DNA of 8,399 nucleotides from an uncultured Sutterella sp. (GTDB lineage Bacteria > Pseudomonadota > Gammaproteobacteria > Burkholderiales > Burkholderiaceae_F): assembly GCA_900554375.1 (NCBI GenBank), contig USHK01000041.1, forward strand, positions 1-8,399, read 5' to 3'. The notes below the pieces were generated by a model. That model was not told where the DNA came from and searched no databases. It saw only the letters and a list, made by a program, of their open reading frames with translations. Shown one piece after another: positions 1-7,130 of this stretch. Made by a program: the position numbers and the translations under genes. How positions within the stretch are numbered: position 1 is the stretch's first letter; each line of letters begins with the position of its first letter.

Positions 1-48
1 CGAGATTCATGAGCGTCTCGTGGGCTCGGAGATGTGTATAAGAGACAG
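1..48 (+). other. Illumina Nextera adapter, index and Tn5 mosaic end (non-biological)
   Basis: Seen directly: bases 1-6 match the last six bases of the P7 oligo, bases 7-14 (TCATGAGC) sit where the i7 index belongs, and bases 15-48 match the full 34-base Nextera read-2 adapter. Bases 30-48 of that are the 19-base Tn5 mosaic end AGATGTGTATAAGAGACAG. From memory, the index corresponds to N714 of the Nextera XT v2 set (read as GCTCATGA). The order P7, index, adapter, insert is what read 1 gives, in reverse complement, when it runs through a short insert. This is untrimmed library sequence. Organismal DNA begins at base 49. Confidence 0.98.
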
Positions 49-497
49 TTTTTACACCCGCAGGCAAAGCAGAAGCCGGACATCACGACGAAAACATCAC
101 TTACGAAGAAGTGGTCAAGCAGTACGGCGAAGACATCGCTTCCAAGATCCGTGATTACACGCTGGCTCTCTACAAGAAAGCCGCTGAGTATGCTGCTTCC
201 AAGGGCATCATCATCGCCGACACCAAGTTTGAATTCGGCCTGGATGACAATGGCACGGTCGTTTTGATGGACGAAATCCTGACACCGGACAGCTCCCGCT
301 TCTGGCCTGCTGACGAATACAAAGTCGGTCAGTCCGAGCCGAGCTTTGATAAACAGTTCATCCGTGACTGGCTTGAAAGCCAGCCCTGGAATAAGAAAGC
401 TCCCGCTCCCAAGATCCCGCAGGATGTGTTGGATAAGACCAGCAGCAAGTACGAAGAAGCTCTGATCCGTCTGACAGGCAAAGGCGTTACCGCCTAA
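49..497 (+). CDS. purC: Phosphoribosylaminoimidazole-succinocarboxamide synthase (SAICAR synthase), 3' part
   Basis: PurC joins CAIR and aspartate with ATP to make SAICAR in cytosolic purine synthesis. Only the C-terminal part of about 148 residues is present, against roughly 290-300 for the long bacterial type. The 5' end is lost at the adapter junction, so no start codon exists here; the GTG at 111 is internal. The frame opens with [16 protein letters not shown], corresponding to the family's FTP-TKA...HDENI segment. ADTKFEFG (the SAICAR synthetase D-x-K-x-E-F-G signature) and [12 protein letters not shown] follow, and a C-terminal helical tail ends at TAA 495-497. A strong terminator follows at once. 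Adjacency to purE and purK fits the pathway. The family identity is very secure. The one unusual point is AGK where STK or ATK is usual in the first motif. Confidence 0.96.
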
Positions 498-518
498 AAT
501 CCTCTTAACGAAACACAG

Positions 519-543
519 AACGCGCCGCTTGCGGCGCGTTTCG
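519..543 (+). terminator. Rho-independent terminator after purC
   Basis: A perfect 10-base inverted repeat: AACGCGCCGC at 519-528 pairs with GCGGCGCGTT at 531-540. Only TT lies between the arms, so the real loop probably opens to four or more bases. The stem is almost all G-C and runs into TTTCGATT. It sits 22 bases after the purC stop and 29 before the purE start. It therefore either ends the purC transcript or partly attenuates read-through into purEK. The T-tract is short and interrupted, so efficiency is uncertain. Confidence 0.8.
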
Positions 544-560
544 ATTAACAGAAATCCAAC

Positions 561-565
561 AGGAA
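561..565 (+). promoter_or_regulatory. Ribosome binding site of purE
   Basis: AGGAA at 561-565 lies 7 bases before the ATG at 573 and supports that start. It is the only clear regulatory element between the terminator and purE. No convincing -35/-10 pair is visible in this short gap, although a promoter must lie here if the terminator is efficient. Confidence 0.6.
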
Positions 566-572
566 GCTCAAG

Positions 573-1067
573 ATGCAAGAAAATAAACCGGTTGTCGCCA
601 TTTTGATGGGATCCAATTCTGACTGGGACGTCATGAAAAACGCCGCTGAAATGCTCAAGTCTTTTGATGTTCCCTTCGAAGCAAAAGTCGTCTCCGCACA
701 CAGAATGCCGGACGAAATGTTCGAATACGCCGAAACAGCCCGCGACCGCGGCATCCGGGTGATTATTGCCGGCGCCGGCGGTGCTGCTCACCTTCCCGGC
801 ATGCTCGCTGCTAAGACAACGCTGCCCGTCTGCGGTGTTCCCGTCCCGAGCCGCTACCTGAAGGGCCAGGATTCTCTGTATTCCATCGTTCAGATGCCTA
901 AAGGCGTCCCGGTCGCAACTTTTGCCATCGGTGAGGCCGGCGCTGCTAACGCTGCACTTTATGCCGTCCAGATTTTGGGTACGACGGATGCCGGTTTGGC
1001 AGATAAGCTTGCGGCCTTCCGCAAAGCTCAGAACGAAAAAGCCCGCAACATGACTCTTCCGCTTTAA
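573..1067 (+). CDS. purE: N5-carboxyaminoimidazole ribonucleotide mutase (class I PurE)
   Basis: PurE converts N5-CAIR, made by PurK, to CAIR, the substrate of PurC, in cytosolic de novo purine synthesis. The 164-residue length is typical of the bacterial class I octameric enzyme. Class motifs are all present: GSNSDWD at residues 13-19 (phosphate loop and catalytic Asp region), SAHRMP at 41-46 with the catalytic His, [11 protein letters not shown] at 66-76, and [11 protein letters not shown] near the C-terminus. A partner purK directly downstream, and separate from it, agrees with the N5-CAIR mutase role and argues against the class II AIR carboxylase of animals. The start at 573 is supported by AGGAA 7 bases upstream. 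Nothing is truncated or odd. Confidence 0.97.
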   Translation: MQENKPVVAILMGSNSDWDVMKNAAEMLKSFDVPFEAKVVSAHRMPDEMFEYAETARDRGIRVIIAGAGGAAHLPGMLAAKTTLPVCGVPVPSRYLKGQDSLYSIVQMPKGVPVATFAIGEAGAANAALYAVQILGTTDAGLADKLAAFRKAQNEKARNMTLPL

Positions 1068-1074
1068 CAGATAA

Positions 1075-2244
1075 ATGATGAAAGACACACCGATTCTTCC
1101 CAGCAGCTGGCTCGGACTCATGGGGGGCGGTCAATTAGGCCGCATGTTTGCTCAAGCCGCCGCTACGATGGGCTACCGCGTCTGCGTATTGGAGCCTGAT
1201 AAAAATGCCCCGGCCGCCATTGTTGCCGAAAAGCACATCTGTGCTCCCTATACGGACGAAGCTGCACTGACCGAACTCGCCTCGCTATGCAAGACCGTCA
1301 CGACCGAGTTTGAAAACGTTCCTGCTGCCGCTCTGGAGTTCTTAGCATCTAAGGGCGTCGAAACATGCCCTGCTGCTAACGCTGTCCGTATCACGCAGGA
1401 CCGATTCGATGAAAAGTCTTTCATCAAGTCCGCCGGCGCTCCGGTGGCCCCGCACCTTCTGATTGAATCCGACGAAGATCTCAAGAAAGCTTCCGCTCCC
1501 TATTTCCCTGCTATCTTAAAAACCGCCCGTTTAGGTTATGACGGCAAAGGGCAAGTCACCGTAAATGATCGCCGTGAATTAGCGCTCGCTTTCGAAAAGC
1601 TTGGCAAGGTACGCTGCGTGTTAGAAAAACGCCTTCCGCTTTTTAAAGAAGTCTCCGTGATTGCCGCCCGCAACAGCAAGGGCGATGTGGCCGTTTTCCC
1701 GGTTTCCGAAAATTACCACCGCAATGGCATTTTGGCAGTTTCTGTCATGCCGGCCCGCATAGACGAAGAAATCACAAATCGGGCTCGCGACATCGCGTCT
1801 AAGATCATTGAGAAGCTCGACTATGTCGGGGTCCTGTGTACCGAGCTTTTTGTGCTTGCCGACGGACGCTTGGTTGTCAACGAATTGGCTCCGAGACCTC
1901 ATAATTCAGGCCACGCCACAATTGACGCCTGCATCTGCAGCCAGTATGAACAGCAGGTTCGCGCCATGGCCAATTTGCCGCTCGGCGATACGACTCAGGT
2001 TTCGAAATCCGTCATGCTTAACCTGCTCGGCGACCTTTGGTTTGATGAAAACGAAAATGTTCGCGAACCCGACTGGAGTCAGGTTCTGGACATCCCGGGT
2101 CTCAAATTGCATCTTTACGGGAAGAAGCAGCCGAGACACGCTCGTAAAATGGGCCACATCACCTGTTTGGCTGCCACGGAAGAGGAAGCAATGTTTAAAG
2201 CTCAGATGGCAGCCCGCATTTTAGGTCTCGAACTTCCCGAATAA
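1075..2244 (+). CDS. purK: N5-carboxyaminoimidazole ribonucleotide synthase (ATP-grasp)
   Basis: PurK uses ATP and bicarbonate to carboxylate AIR to N5-CAIR, feeding PurE. The 389-residue protein is a little longer than E. coli PurK. An N-terminal Rossmann-like fold opens with LGLMGGGQLGRMFAQAA (about residues 14-30). The ATP-grasp part shows LGYDGKGQV, the E...FKEVSVIAAR strand and the metal/ATP-binding end FVLADGRLVVNELAPRPHNSGH followed by the ID-C-SQYEQ segment. The C-terminal domain has LNLLGD and LHLYGKKQPRHARKMGHI, both typical of PurK. It starts 7 bases after purE. ATG codons at 1075 and 1078 are both possible, and neither has a good Shine-Dalgarno, so translation is probably coupled to purE. 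The assignment is secure. Confidence 0.96.
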   Translation: MMKDTPILPSSWLGLMGGGQLGRMFAQAAATMGYRVCVLEPDKNAPAAIVAEKHICAPYTDEAALTELASLCKTVTTEFENVPAAALEFLASKGVETCPAANAVRITQDRFDEKSFIKSAGAPVAPHLLIESDEDLKKASAPYFPAILKTARLGYDGKGQVTVNDRRELALAFEKLGKVRCVLEKRLPLFKEVSVIAARNSKGDVAVFPVSENYHRNGILAVSVMPARIDEEITNRARDIASKIIEKLDYVGVLCTELFVLADGRLVVNELAPRPHNSGHATIDACICSQYEQQVRAMANLPLGDTTQVSKSVMLNLLGDLWFDENENVREPDWSQVLDIPGLKLHLYGKKQPRHARKMGHITCLAATEEEAMFKAQMAARILGLELPE

Positions 2245-2247
2245 GCT

Positions 2248-3252
2248 ATGACTTCTGATCTTGAGAAGGCCGTTAAAATTCTCGAAGCCGGCGGCTTAGT
2301 CGCCATTCCGACAGAAACGGTCTACGGCTTAGCCGCTGACGCGGAAAACGAAACAGCTGTGAAAGCGATTTACGCCGCTAAAAACCGGCCTGCGACGCAC
2401 CCGCTGATCGTGCACGTCGCCTCTGCGGAGGCGCTTCCTTACTGGGCTCGAGAAATTCCTGAAGACGCTAAAAAGCTCACCGAAGCCTTTTGGCCCGGTC
2501 CTCTGACAATCGTTTTGAAGCGTTCCGAGCATGCCAAGGATTTTGTAACCGGTGGTCAGGACACCGTTGCGCTCCGCTGTCCGTCTCATCCTTTAGCTCA
2601 TGAGCTTTTAAAGCGTTTTGATGGGGGCAGAGGCCGCGGTCTAGCAGCCCCGAGCGCGAACACTTTCGGCAAGATCAGCCCGACAACGGCGAAGCACGTT
2701 CGGGACGACCTCGGAGAAAAAACCCAAGGCAAAACGGATTTCATCCTAGACGGCGGGGAATGTACCGTCGGTATCGAATCTACCATTTTAGATCTCACCG
2801 GCGAGACTCCGCGTATTCTGCGGGAGGGCGACGTGAGCGGCGAAATGATTTCCAAAGTCATCGGCAAGCCGGTTGAGCACGGCGCCGTAGGAGCTTCTCC
2901 GAGAGTTTCCGGCTCAATGAAGAGTCACTACGCACCGGAACACGTTTTAAAGATTGTCTCAGCTGAGGACCTGCCGGGGGAGACTCAGTTTTTAGCGCGT
3001 CACTTCAAAACGTTTTCTTTAATCGCTCCTGAAAAGATCGCCCAGCGATTTAGTACCGTCGCAGAAAAAGTTCGTGGCTATAAAGATGCGAAAGAACTAC
3101 AAGTCAATCTCTATAAATGGCTGCATGAACTTGACCATGACGGCGGAGACATCATCTTTGCCGTTGAACCCGAACTGACCGACTCCTCTGCCGGCGTTCT
3201 GGATCGCTTAACCCGCGCAGCTGCCGAAAAACCTCAAAAGGAAACCAAATGA
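2248..3252 (+). CDS. L-threonylcarbamoyladenylate synthase, Sua5 type
   Basis: Makes threonylcarbamoyl-AMP from threonine, bicarbonate and ATP, the first step of t6A modification at position 37 of ANN-decoding tRNAs; the TsaB/D/E complex then transfers the group. The YrdC domain (about residues 5-200) has PTETVYGLAADA at 21-32, KNRPATHPLIVHV at 45-57, PGPLTIVL, APSANTFGKISPT and CTVGIESTILDL. A linker with SGSMKSHYAP resembles the G-MK-HYAP that joins the domains in Sua5. A C-terminal Sua5 domain follows, ending near LTDSSAGVLDRLTRAA. At 334 residues it is the long two-domain Sua5 form, not the short TsaC of about 190 residues. It starts 3 bases after purK with no visible Shine-Dalgarno, suggesting coupling, and its stop overlaps the next start as ATGA. 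Confidence 0.93.
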   Translation: MTSDLEKAVKILEAGGLVAIPTETVYGLAADAENETAVKAIYAAKNRPATHPLIVHVASAEALPYWAREIPEDAKKLTEAFWPGPLTIVLKRSEHAKDFVTGGQDTVALRCPSHPLAHELLKRFDGGRGRGLAAPSANTFGKISPTTAKHVRDDLGEKTQGKTDFILDGGECTVGIESTILDLTGETPRILREGDVSGEMISKVIGKPVEHGAVGASPRVSGSMKSHYAPEHVLKIVSAEDLPGETQFLARHFKTFSLIAPEKIAQRFSTVAEKVRGYKDAKELQVNLYKWLHELDHDGGDIIFAVEPELTDSSAGVLDRLTRAAAEKPQKETK

Positions 3253-4106
3253 GCGATACGTCTTCCAATCTCGTGCGCCTCTCCAAACGCATGAGCGAAC
3301 TCGGTCTGTGTTCAAGAAGAGAAGCGGATGAGTGGATCGCCAAGGGCTGGGTCAAAGTTGACGGCCAAGTTGTCAGCGAACTCGGCAGCAAGGTTCTCCC
3401 GGATCAGAAGATAACGATTGACCGAAAAGCGAAAGATCAGCAGAACGAACGCGTCACTATCATTCTCAATAAACCGCTCGGTTACGTCTCCGGACAAGCT
3501 GAAGACGGTCACGAACCTGCACGCGTTTTAATCACGCCGAGAAACCGCTGGGTGGACGATCCCTCTCCTCGTCGTTTTAATATATCTCAGTTAAAGAGCC
3601 TGGTTCCCGCCGGGCGCTTGGACATCAATTCGACCGGGCTCCTCGTTCTCACGCAGGACGGTCGTATTGCTAAAACGATCATCGGAGAAAACAGCTCCGT
3701 TGAAAAAGAATACATCGTACGCGTCGCGATGGCGGACGGGCGCCCCAACAGCGAATTCAGTCCCGCAAAACTCGCGCTCTTGAATCACGGATTGGAGCTC
3801 GACGGGAAACCCCTTGAGCAGGCTGAAGTATCTTGGCTGAACGAGGACCAATTAAAATTTATCCTCCGAGAAGGGAGAAACCGACAGATTCGCCGCATGT
3901 GCGACCTCGTCGGCCTCAAGGTGCTTGCTCTGAAACGCGTGCGTGTTGGAAATGTTCGTCTCGGTAAGCTTCCCGTCGGGAAATGGCGCTACCTGAAAGA
4001 CGGCGAAAGTTTTACGGGACCATTTAAAAGATCCGCTGCGTGCACAACACGCGGCCTGCAAAGTTTCAAACCTCGTAAACCAAACCTTAGAAAAACTCGT
4101 GATTAA
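3249..4106 (+). CDS. rluF: rRNA pseudouridine synthase, RluF-like (RsuA/RluB/RluF family)
   Basis: Isomerises uridine to pseudouridine in ribosomal RNA; the family hallmark is an N-terminal S4 RNA-binding domain plus an RsuA-type catalytic domain. Here the S4 domain spans about residues 9-55, including RLSKRMSELGLCSRREADEWI. LNKPLGYVS follows, then the catalytic loop GRLDINSTGLLVLTQDG with the nucleophilic Asp at residue 125. The C-terminal REGRNRQIRRMC (208-218) resembles RluF (NRQIRRMC) more than RluB or RsuA, so the 23S rRNA site U2604 is likely but not proven. A Lys/Arg-rich tail of about 25 residues (from about 258) may add RNA contacts. The start overlaps the upstream stop by 4 bases (ATGA), and AAGGA lies 6 bases before it. 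Confidence 0.88.
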   Translation: MSDTSSNLVRLSKRMSELGLCSRREADEWIAKGWVKVDGQVVSELGSKVLPDQKITIDRKAKDQQNERVTIILNKPLGYVSGQAEDGHEPARVLITPRNRWVDDPSPRRFNISQLKSLVPAGRLDINSTGLLVLTQDGRIAKTIIGENSSVEKEYIVRVAMADGRPNSEFSPAKLALLNHGLELDGKPLEQAEVSWLNEDQLKFILREGRNRQIRRMCDLVGLKVLALKRVRVGNVRLGKLPVGKWRYLKDGESFTGPFKRSAACTTRGLQSFKPRKPNLRKTRD

Positions 4107-4109
4107 TCG

Positions 4110-5015
4110 ATGACGCCGAGTCGCTTTAACGTCAGCCCTGAATGGGGCCTTGTGATGGTGACAGCCCTTTGGGGTTCCTCTTTTGTTCTTCTGTCCTTGA
4201 GTCTTAAGGGACTCTCACCGGGCCTCCTTGTAGCCCTGCGGTTCGGGGGAGGAGCCGTGCTGATGGCCTGCCTCTTGAGATCCTCTCTTTTTAAGCTCAA
4301 GAAAGAAGACTGGATTGCGGGCTGCTCGACCGGGACGTGTATTTTCCTAGGCTACTTTCTGCAGACAGTTGGGCTGCAGACGATTACCAGCTCTATTTCC
4401 GCCTTTCTCACAGCGCTTTACGTACCATTCGTTCCTCTTTTTCAGTGGATCCTCTTTAGAAAGCGCCCCACGCCCATCATCGCAGGCGGAATTTTATTTG
4501 CCTTTATCGGGATGCTGTTAATCCTCGACCCGACCAAAATTTCTTTACACGGCAGCATCGGAGAGTGGCTGACGATTGCCAGTGCGGCGGCCTGCGCCAT
4601 GGAGATTTTGGTGCTAGGACACTTTGCTAACTCGTGTGACCCCAAAGCCTTTTGCTTTACTCAGCTGGTTACCGTCACGTTCTGGAGCACGCTTTACTGC
4701 ATCTCGCTAGAAGAAATCCGCTTTGATCCAACGCCTTTAACTTTTGTCTGCATGGCCGTTCTGATCGGCATGATTGTCTTTAATCAAGTCATGATGTGCT
4801 GGGCGCAAAAGTTTGTGTCACCCACTCGTGCCGTCCTAATTTATACACTTGAGCCGGTTTTTGCCGGAATCATCGGGTTCGCAATCGGAGAACCTTTTAC
4901 AAAAAGCGCGGTGCTCGGGGCTGTCATGGTGGTATTAAGCATCCTCATCAGTTCCTGGTTGCCCGGCTACCTCAAGAACCGCGGCCGCATCCAAAAGGAG
5001 GCATTGAATGAATAA
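4110..5015 (+). CDS. EamA/DMT-superfamily permease
   Basis: An integral inner-membrane protein of 301 residues with about ten predicted membrane helices arranged as two EamA repeats, the standard drug/metabolite transporter layout. Visible hallmarks are WGSSFVLL in helix 1, LLVALRFGGGAVLM in helix 2, SAFLTALYVPFVPLF in helix 4, and the second-repeat signature YTLEPVFAGIIGFAIGEP before the last helices. The C-terminus (KNRGRIQKEALNE) is charged and probably cytoplasmic. Family members export amino acids, metabolites or drugs, but the substrate cannot be read from this sequence. It begins 3 bases after the pseudouridine synthase without a clear Shine-Dalgarno and overlaps murI by 8 bases, so it is probably part of the same transcript. 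Proximity to murI is suggestive at most. Confidence 0.9.
   Translation: MTPSRFNVSPEWGLVMVTALWGSSFVLLSLSLKGLSPGLLVALRFGGGAVLMACLLRSSLFKLKKEDWIAGCSTGTCIFLGYFLQTVGLQTITSSISAFLTALYVPFVPLFQWILFRKRPTPIIAGGILFAFIGMLLILDPTKISLHGSIGEWLTIASAAACAMEILVLGHFANSCDPKAFCFTQLVTVTFWSTLYCISLEEIRFDPTPLTFVCMAVLIGMIVFNQVMMCWAQKFVSPTRAVLIYTLEPVFAGIIGFAIGEPFTKSAVLGAVMVVLSILISSWLPGYLKNRGRIQKEALNE
4994..5001 (+). promoter_or_regulatory. Strong Shine-Dalgarno of murI inside the permease gene
   Basis: AAAGGAGG at 4994-5001 lies 6 bases before the ATG at 5008. It is the best ribosome binding site in the window and fixes the murI start within the last codons of the upstream permease gene. Confidence 0.8.
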
Positions 5016-5826
5016 TGCTCCGATCGGCATGTTCGATTCCGGACTCGGCGGATTATCCGTAATGCATGCGGTGCGAGATGCGCTTCCGGGAGAGAACATC
5101 CTCTATTACGGAGACTGTCTCTACGCGCCTTACGGCGACCGAGAGCCCGATTACATCCGAAAACGCTGTCTGGAGATCGGGCGTTTTCTGATTTCAAAAG
5201 GCGCCAAAGCCATCGTCGTTTCCTGCAACACCGCGACTGCCGAAGGCGTCAACACCATGAGGGAAACTTTTGATATTCCCATTATCGGAATTGAGCCTGC
5301 TATCAAGCCGGCAGCTGCTTCGACGCGATCCGGTGTTGTCGGTGTCATTGCGACAACCCGAACGATTACCAGCGAGCGCTATCTCCGCCTTGTCCGTGAG
5401 TTCGCCGGTTCCCGAGTCAAAGTTGTTTCCGTCCCGTGTCCCGGACTTATGGAATGTGTCGAAAGCGGGGAATGGGATTCGTTTAAGACCCAAAAACTAA
5501 TTGAAAAATATCTTCACCCGATCAAACGCGCAGGTGCGGATAAGCTGGTTCTCGGATGCACACACTATCCTTTCCTCTCAAATGCGTTAAGGCGTGAACT
5601 CGGAAGCGGAATTGATCTTATAGATCCCAGCGCGGCTGTTGCGAAAGAACTTAAGCACCAGCTCACAAAACGCAATTTATTATCTGATCAAACCTCTGGC
5701 AAAGAGGTGTTTTATATCAGCGGAGATGCAAAAAAACACCGTTCGGTTATTCAACGTCTATGGAATGGGAGTGCATCGCTTGAACTGCGCTCGGATGAGC
5801 CTTCAACGGTCTGCGAAGTCCAGTGA
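5008..5826 (+). CDS. murI: Glutamate racemase
   Basis: Interconverts L- and D-glutamate without a cofactor, supplying D-Glu for UDP-MurNAc-peptide synthesis in peptidoglycan assembly (cytosol). The 272-residue length is normal. All family motifs are present: the N-terminal PIGMFDSGLGGLSV (5-18) with the catalytic-region Asp, YYGDCLYAPYG (33-43), the first catalytic cysteine in VSCNTATA (Cys73), and the second in LGCTHYPFL (Cys184). Both cysteines are required for the two-base mechanism, so the enzyme looks active. The start is set by the AAAGGAGG just upstream and overlaps the permease end by 8 bases. It is the last gene of the compact run; no intrinsic terminator is evident after its TGA. 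Confidence 0.96.
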   Translation: MNNAPIGMFDSGLGGLSVMHAVRDALPGENILYYGDCLYAPYGDREPDYIRKRCLEIGRFLISKGAKAIVVSCNTATAEGVNTMRETFDIPIIGIEPAIKPAAASTRSGVVGVIATTRTITSERYLRLVREFAGSRVKVVSVPCPGLMECVESGEWDSFKTQKLIEKYLHPIKRAGADKLVLGCTHYPFLSNALRRELGSGIDLIDPSAAVAKELKHQLTKRNLLSDQTSGKEVFYISGDAKKHRSVIQRLWNGSASLELRSDEPSTVCEVQ

Positions 5827-5922
5827 ACTGATCATCCAATTTGAGCAAAATTAAACGCTGTTAAGGCGCCGGACTGCCATACTCTCAAACAATTGAAAGA
5901 CAGTCCTTGGATACGAACTCAA

Positions 5923-6483
5923 ATGCACGACTCCGTTCTTGAACGTGTTACGTTACGCCGCTCCCTCGGAGCAAAATACCTCACCACACCTGCGCCTTCC
6001 AAAGAAGACTTCGAAGAGGCTCTCGCCTGGGCCGTCGCTGCTCCGGATCATTGTCATCTTAGTCCGGCTCGTTTCGTTGTCATTGAAGAACGTCAGAAAT
6101 TTGCTGATTTTTTTGAGGCCGGCGCCCTGGCTGACGGTGCTGATCAGGAAGGTGCCGAACGCGCACGCAGCAAAGCGCTGAAAGCCCCGGCTATGGTCGC
6201 GGTTATCGCCAAAATCGACGAACACAACGAAAGAGTTCCCGCTTACGAGCAATGGATGACGGTCGGCGCAGCAACGTCCAACTTCCTTGCGGCTCTTGAA
6301 CTCAAGGGCTATGCAGGTAAAATCGTAAGCGGCTCGTCCACCCGCTACCGAGATGCCGTCGACGCACTTTGCAAGAAGGGCGAAGTCATCGCCTGCTGGA
6401 TTATGCTCGGCACGGCAAAACCGGATGCTCCGGGTGCTGAAGTTCGTCCTGTCTACGACGAACTATTAACTTACTTTTCTTAA
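5923..6483 (+). CDS. YdjA-like nitroreductase family protein
   Basis: A putative FMN-dependent NAD(P)H oxidoreductase of the small, homodimeric nitroreductase fold. From ATG 5923 it has 186 residues, close to E. coli YdjA, and resembles it along its length. RRS at 12-14 is the usual FMN-phosphate contact, followed by PAPSKEDFEEAL, a VAAPDHCHLSPARFVVIEE segment matching the family's APDH...PW-F block, the KALKAPAMVAVIAKI strand, YEQWMTVGAAT, and a C-terminal IMLGTAKP. One difference from most relatives is PARF where PWHF or PWRF is common. An in-frame TTG at 5893 would add ten residues; ATG 5923 matches the family's N-terminus better, although neither has a strong ribosome site. The physiological substrate is unknown. 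Confidence 0.87.
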   Translation: MHDSVLERVTLRRSLGAKYLTTPAPSKEDFEEALAWAVAAPDHCHLSPARFVVIEERQKFADFFEAGALADGADQEGAERARSKALKAPAMVAVIAKIDEHNERVPAYEQWMTVGAATSNFLAALELKGYAGKIVSGSSTRYRDAVDALCKKGEVIACWIMLGTAKPDAPGAEVRPVYDELLTYFS

Positions 6484-6506
6484 GAAATAAACAATAAGAG
6501 GCCGTC

Positions 6507-7130
6507 ATGAAACGCTTTTTCCTAATTCTTCTCGGCATGTTTATGTCTGCAACCATGCTGACCGGATGCGGATACAACGAGATCCAGACACTCGATGAAT
6601 CCACCAAGGCCGCTTGGAGCGAAGTATTGAACCAATACCAGCGCCGCAACGACCTTATCCCGAACGTAGTGAGCTCCGTAAAGGGCGAAGCCGATTTTGA
6701 AAAATCGACATTGACACAAGTGATCAATGCCAGAGCTAAAGCTACCTCCATTCAGGCAACGCCCGAGCTCATGGAAAATCCGGAAGCCTTCCAGAAATTT
6801 ACGCAGGCCCAAGGTGAGTTAAGCAGCGCACTGTCCCGCTTGCTCGTTACAGTAGAACGCTACCCGGACTTAAAGTCCAACAAAGCATTTCAGGAGCTGC
6901 GTGTACAGCTTGAAGGCTGCGAAAACCGTATTGCGATTGCACGCAACCGCTACATCAAGTCGGTTCAGCAGTACAACACCTACATTCGTCAATTCCCGCA
7001 GATGGTCTGGGTTTGGATCCTCGGATACAAGCCGAAAGCTCAGTATGCGGTAGCCGACGAAGCTGCCATTACGACACCGCCGAAGGTAGATTTCAATGGT
7101 TCAGCAGCTACAGCTCCGGCCCAGCCTTAA
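6507..7130 (+). CDS. lemA: LemA family lipoprotein
   Basis: A 207-residue LemA-family envelope protein. A lipoprotein signal (Lys-Arg, then FFLILLGMFMSATML) ends in the lipobox LTGC at residues 18-21, so Cys21 should be acylated after signal peptidase II cleavage. The mature part carries the LemA core: YNEIQTLDESTKAAWSEV, QYQRRNDLIPNVVSSVKG, a long helical bundle, then LEGCENRIAIARNRYI and a YN...FP segment. The tail is short and Ala/Pro-rich. AAGAGG lies 5 bases before the ATG. LemA proteins are widespread and of poorly defined biochemical role; they are often encoded beside TPM-domain proteins, as here. Its end overlaps the next gene by 35 bases in another frame, indicating coupled expression. 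Confidence 0.93.
   Translation: MKRFFLILLGMFMSATMLTGCGYNEIQTLDESTKAAWSEVLNQYQRRNDLIPNVVSSVKGEADFEKSTLTQVINARAKATSIQATPELMENPEAFQKFTQAQGELSSALSRLLVTVERYPDLKSNKAFQELRVQLEGCENRIAIARNRYIKSVQQYNTYIRQFPQMVWVWILGYKPKAQYAVADEAAITTPPKVDFNGSAATAPAQP

Noticed and set aside
30..48. Tn5 mosaic end taken as a natural transposon end
   Set aside because: It sits inside the complete Nextera adapter next to P7 and index sequence, so it comes from library tagmentation and not from a resident transposon.
34..267. 77-residue open frame at the left end
   Set aside because: It begins inside the adapter and runs in a different frame through purC; its protein has no recognisable features.
111..497. GTG at 111 as the true start of a short protein
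   Set aside because: The frame continues upstream to the adapter with conserved PurC sequence (FTP...HDENI), so the gene is simply truncated at the contig end.
4110..5826. Permease next to murI as a dedicated D-glutamate or cell-wall precursor transporter
   Set aside because: EamA proteins have very broad substrates and nothing in the sequence points to this one; adjacency alone is too weak.
5871..5906. Inverted repeat GGACTG...CAGTCC as a murI terminator
   Set aside because: The stem is only 6 bases with a 24-base loop and no T-tract follows; chance is a sufficient explanation.
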